Made by a program: the position numbers and the translations under genes
Part shown: positions 62,510 through 64,000 of the stretch, in pieces
How positions within the stretch are numbered: position 1 is the stretch's first letter
How the letters are laid out: each line of letters opens with the position of its first letter
Notes under the pieces: model-generated
Seen by the model: only the letters and a program-made list of their open reading frames with translations
Told to the model about the DNA's origin: nothing
Databases searched by the model: none
NCBI GenBank assembly: GCA_035048495.1
Contig: CM068553.1
Span: forward strand, 26,932,978-26,996,977
Direction: 5' to 3'
Length of the DNA stretch: 64,000 nucleotides
Source of the DNA: Euptelea pleiosperma
Taxonomy: Eukaryota > Streptophyta > Magnoliopsida > Ranunculales > Eupteleaceae

Positions 62510-63075
62510 ATTATTGGTCGATAATGCTCAAATTCTACGCTTATAAATCACTAATCAGGCTAATTTTTGGATTGTAGATCCACTTAGGGATTGGCCAAAC
62601 ATCCATACATATAGCGTCCTCCAAGAGTGTGCAACGTGGCTCATATTGTGGTGGGTCAGAAACTTTGCACCAGTCAGCCAAGTTCTTAACTCTTTTCTCT
62701 AATCTATTTTATTATTTGTCATCATGATTATCTATATGGAATCAAGACAGTAGAAGTTTGATGAGTAAAACTTGCCCGACCAACGAGGATCAGGGAAGCC
62801 GTGACCGCCCACAATATGAGCCATGGGACACATTTTTAGAGGACGCTGACCCTATGGATGTTTTTGCCAATCCCTAGGTGGACCTACAAACTAAAAATCA
62901 GCAAGATTAGTGATTTAAAACCTTTGGATCTTGTACCCCAAATAATGCTCAAAGTCCCACAACCCATGAAAATGACTCCAATCCAACGCTTATAAATCAC
63001 TAATCAAGTTCATTTTTGGTTCGTAGGTCCACCTAGGGATTGGCCAAACATCCATACGGTCGGCTCCCTGTGAGT
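62510..63075. repeat. foldback-family elements, one arm and one nearly full copy
   Basis: 62510-62690 is one arm. 62770-63075 has both arms ('cacaatatgagccatgg..ctatggatgttt..cctaggtggacctacaaac' and its inverse). They are the same family as 52241-52628 and 52850-53220. Confidence 0.7.
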
Positions 63076-63763
63076 CCTAAATAGTGTACTACTTGGCAAT
63101 TTGAGGGACTTCTACATCAAAATTTTGGTCTAGAATTCTGCATCATAGAACGGCTCAATGAAGACTAAGTGGCTAATTGTAGATGATGATTGTGTCTCAC
63201 ATGCATTTATAGTAAAATTGATACTAGGTCAAAAATTAACATGATCGGTTGATCACAACCCTCTGGGTTGGTCTAGAAGTCTTTGAATCATCTTTACAGT
63301 CATCCAATCATGTTGACTTTTAACCCTGGAGATCCCCGACTCTTGATCCTTGATTAACCACATGCATTAGAGGCTGTCATGACACCAAGATAAATGGGTT
63401 TTTTTGTATGTAGTTTCAAGAGGGATGATTGAAATTCTTTTGTGTTGTCACAGTTTTTGAAGGCATGATCATATTGAGGTTGGGCCGGTTGATTCAAACT
63501 GACAGATCTCAGGATCATATTGAGGTGGCTTGTAATGTTCAAGAGCGAGGCAAACGCAGCGAATAATATGGAGTGCGTTCTCAACTTTACCAATTTTGAA
63601 AATGAAGTACCTAAATGTTCTTTTTTTTTGCACAATTCATGATCGAACAACAGATGAGGAGCGTGTTTGTAAAGAATCTTAAGTTTCCTGCTAAAAGGTA
63701 CGTACTACTTGATGTAACAAGTAAAACATTAACTCTAAATTTATTTTTTTTAGGGAGATCTAA
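63076..63763. other. unassigned intergenic DNA
   Basis: No gene, LTR or clear inverted repeat was recognised. Short open frames at 63354-63847 (minus) show no domain. Confidence 0.4.
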
Positions 63764-64000
63764 AGCAAGGTTTAAAGGGGACCCGTTATAACGGACTGGG
63801 GGCGTTACTGTATTTTCCGTTATAACGAAAAAAACGCTCAGGGGCAAAAACGAAAAAAATGGGAAAAAATATTTAAGAGGCTCAATAAATAATAGAAATC
63901 AAAATAAGGTATTTTCGTTAGAACCCGCTGCAAATAAAACACAGATACGGAGCTATGCCCTAAAATCTTAAAGCAAAACTGACCTATGTTCGATCCAAAA
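63764..64000. repeat. left part of a CAAGGTTTAAA-type MITE, cut by the window edge
   Basis: Starts CAAGGTTTAAAGGGGACCCG and continues 'ttataacggactgggggcgttac', matching 33958 and the start of 56032-56444. The right end lies beyond the window. Confidence 0.65.

Noticed and set aside
1..64000. CRISPR arrays, rRNA, tRNA genes or bacterial-type operons
   Set aside because: None was seen on either strand; tRNA-like matches are only the 12-base retroelement primer sites.

Overview
This is nuclear DNA from a flowering plant. It holds intron-split genes with GT..AG borders, a plant-type autoinhibited Ca2+-ATPase, a plant TMEM45/DUF716 gene, and dense Ty1/copia, LINE, CACTA, hAT-like and Mutator-like sequence. 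The species cannot be named from the window.

Two host genes are supported, both on the + strand. The first is the C-terminal part (11 exons, 394 codons plus stop) of a P2B Ca2+-ATPase of the ACA8/ACA10 type. It spans 3788-37105 and its upstream exons lie off the left edge. Its exons are short, but two introns have grown to about 9.5 kb and 18 kb by retrotransposon insertion. The second is a two-exon TMEM45/DUF716 membrane protein gene (54431-61176, 278 aa) with a likely intron in its 5' UTR and a 5.9-kb intron packed with small foldback elements.

Layout: 1-3471, minus-strand copia element (family B) with its 5' LTR and primer-binding site. 4430-8181, chimeric copia remnants (minus family, then a deleted + family A copy, then a minus B LTR). 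8182-9955, LTR/gag and LINE remnants. 10040-10426, a MITE. 10590-12881, a compact non-autonomous LTR element with an unfamiliar ORF and a perfect 5-bp duplication. 13345-14727, three ATPase exons. 16072-31646, a copia element (E) in the 18-kb intron. E contains a LINE, the LINE contains a second copia element (A2), and A2 contains both a solo LTR and a third copia element (A1). Most of these levels can be read from target-site duplications. 31690-32700, tandem repeats. 32767-37105, the last eight ATPase exons with MITEs between them. 37106-40593, intergenic DNA with an ALP1-like transposase fragment. 40594-51068, a minus-strand copia element (F) split by a 3-kb solo-LTR-like insert and a 647-bp CACTA element. 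51069-53580, nested foldback elements. 53640-61176, the TMEM45/DUF716 gene. 61520-64000, a copia remnant and more foldback elements.

The two host genes show no evident functional link. One encodes a calcium pump and the other a multi-pass membrane protein of unknown role. I found no tRNA, rRNA, CRISPR or bacterial-type operon. The most unusual items are the 10590-12881 element, the multi-level nest, and the divergent residues in the Ca2+-ATPase.
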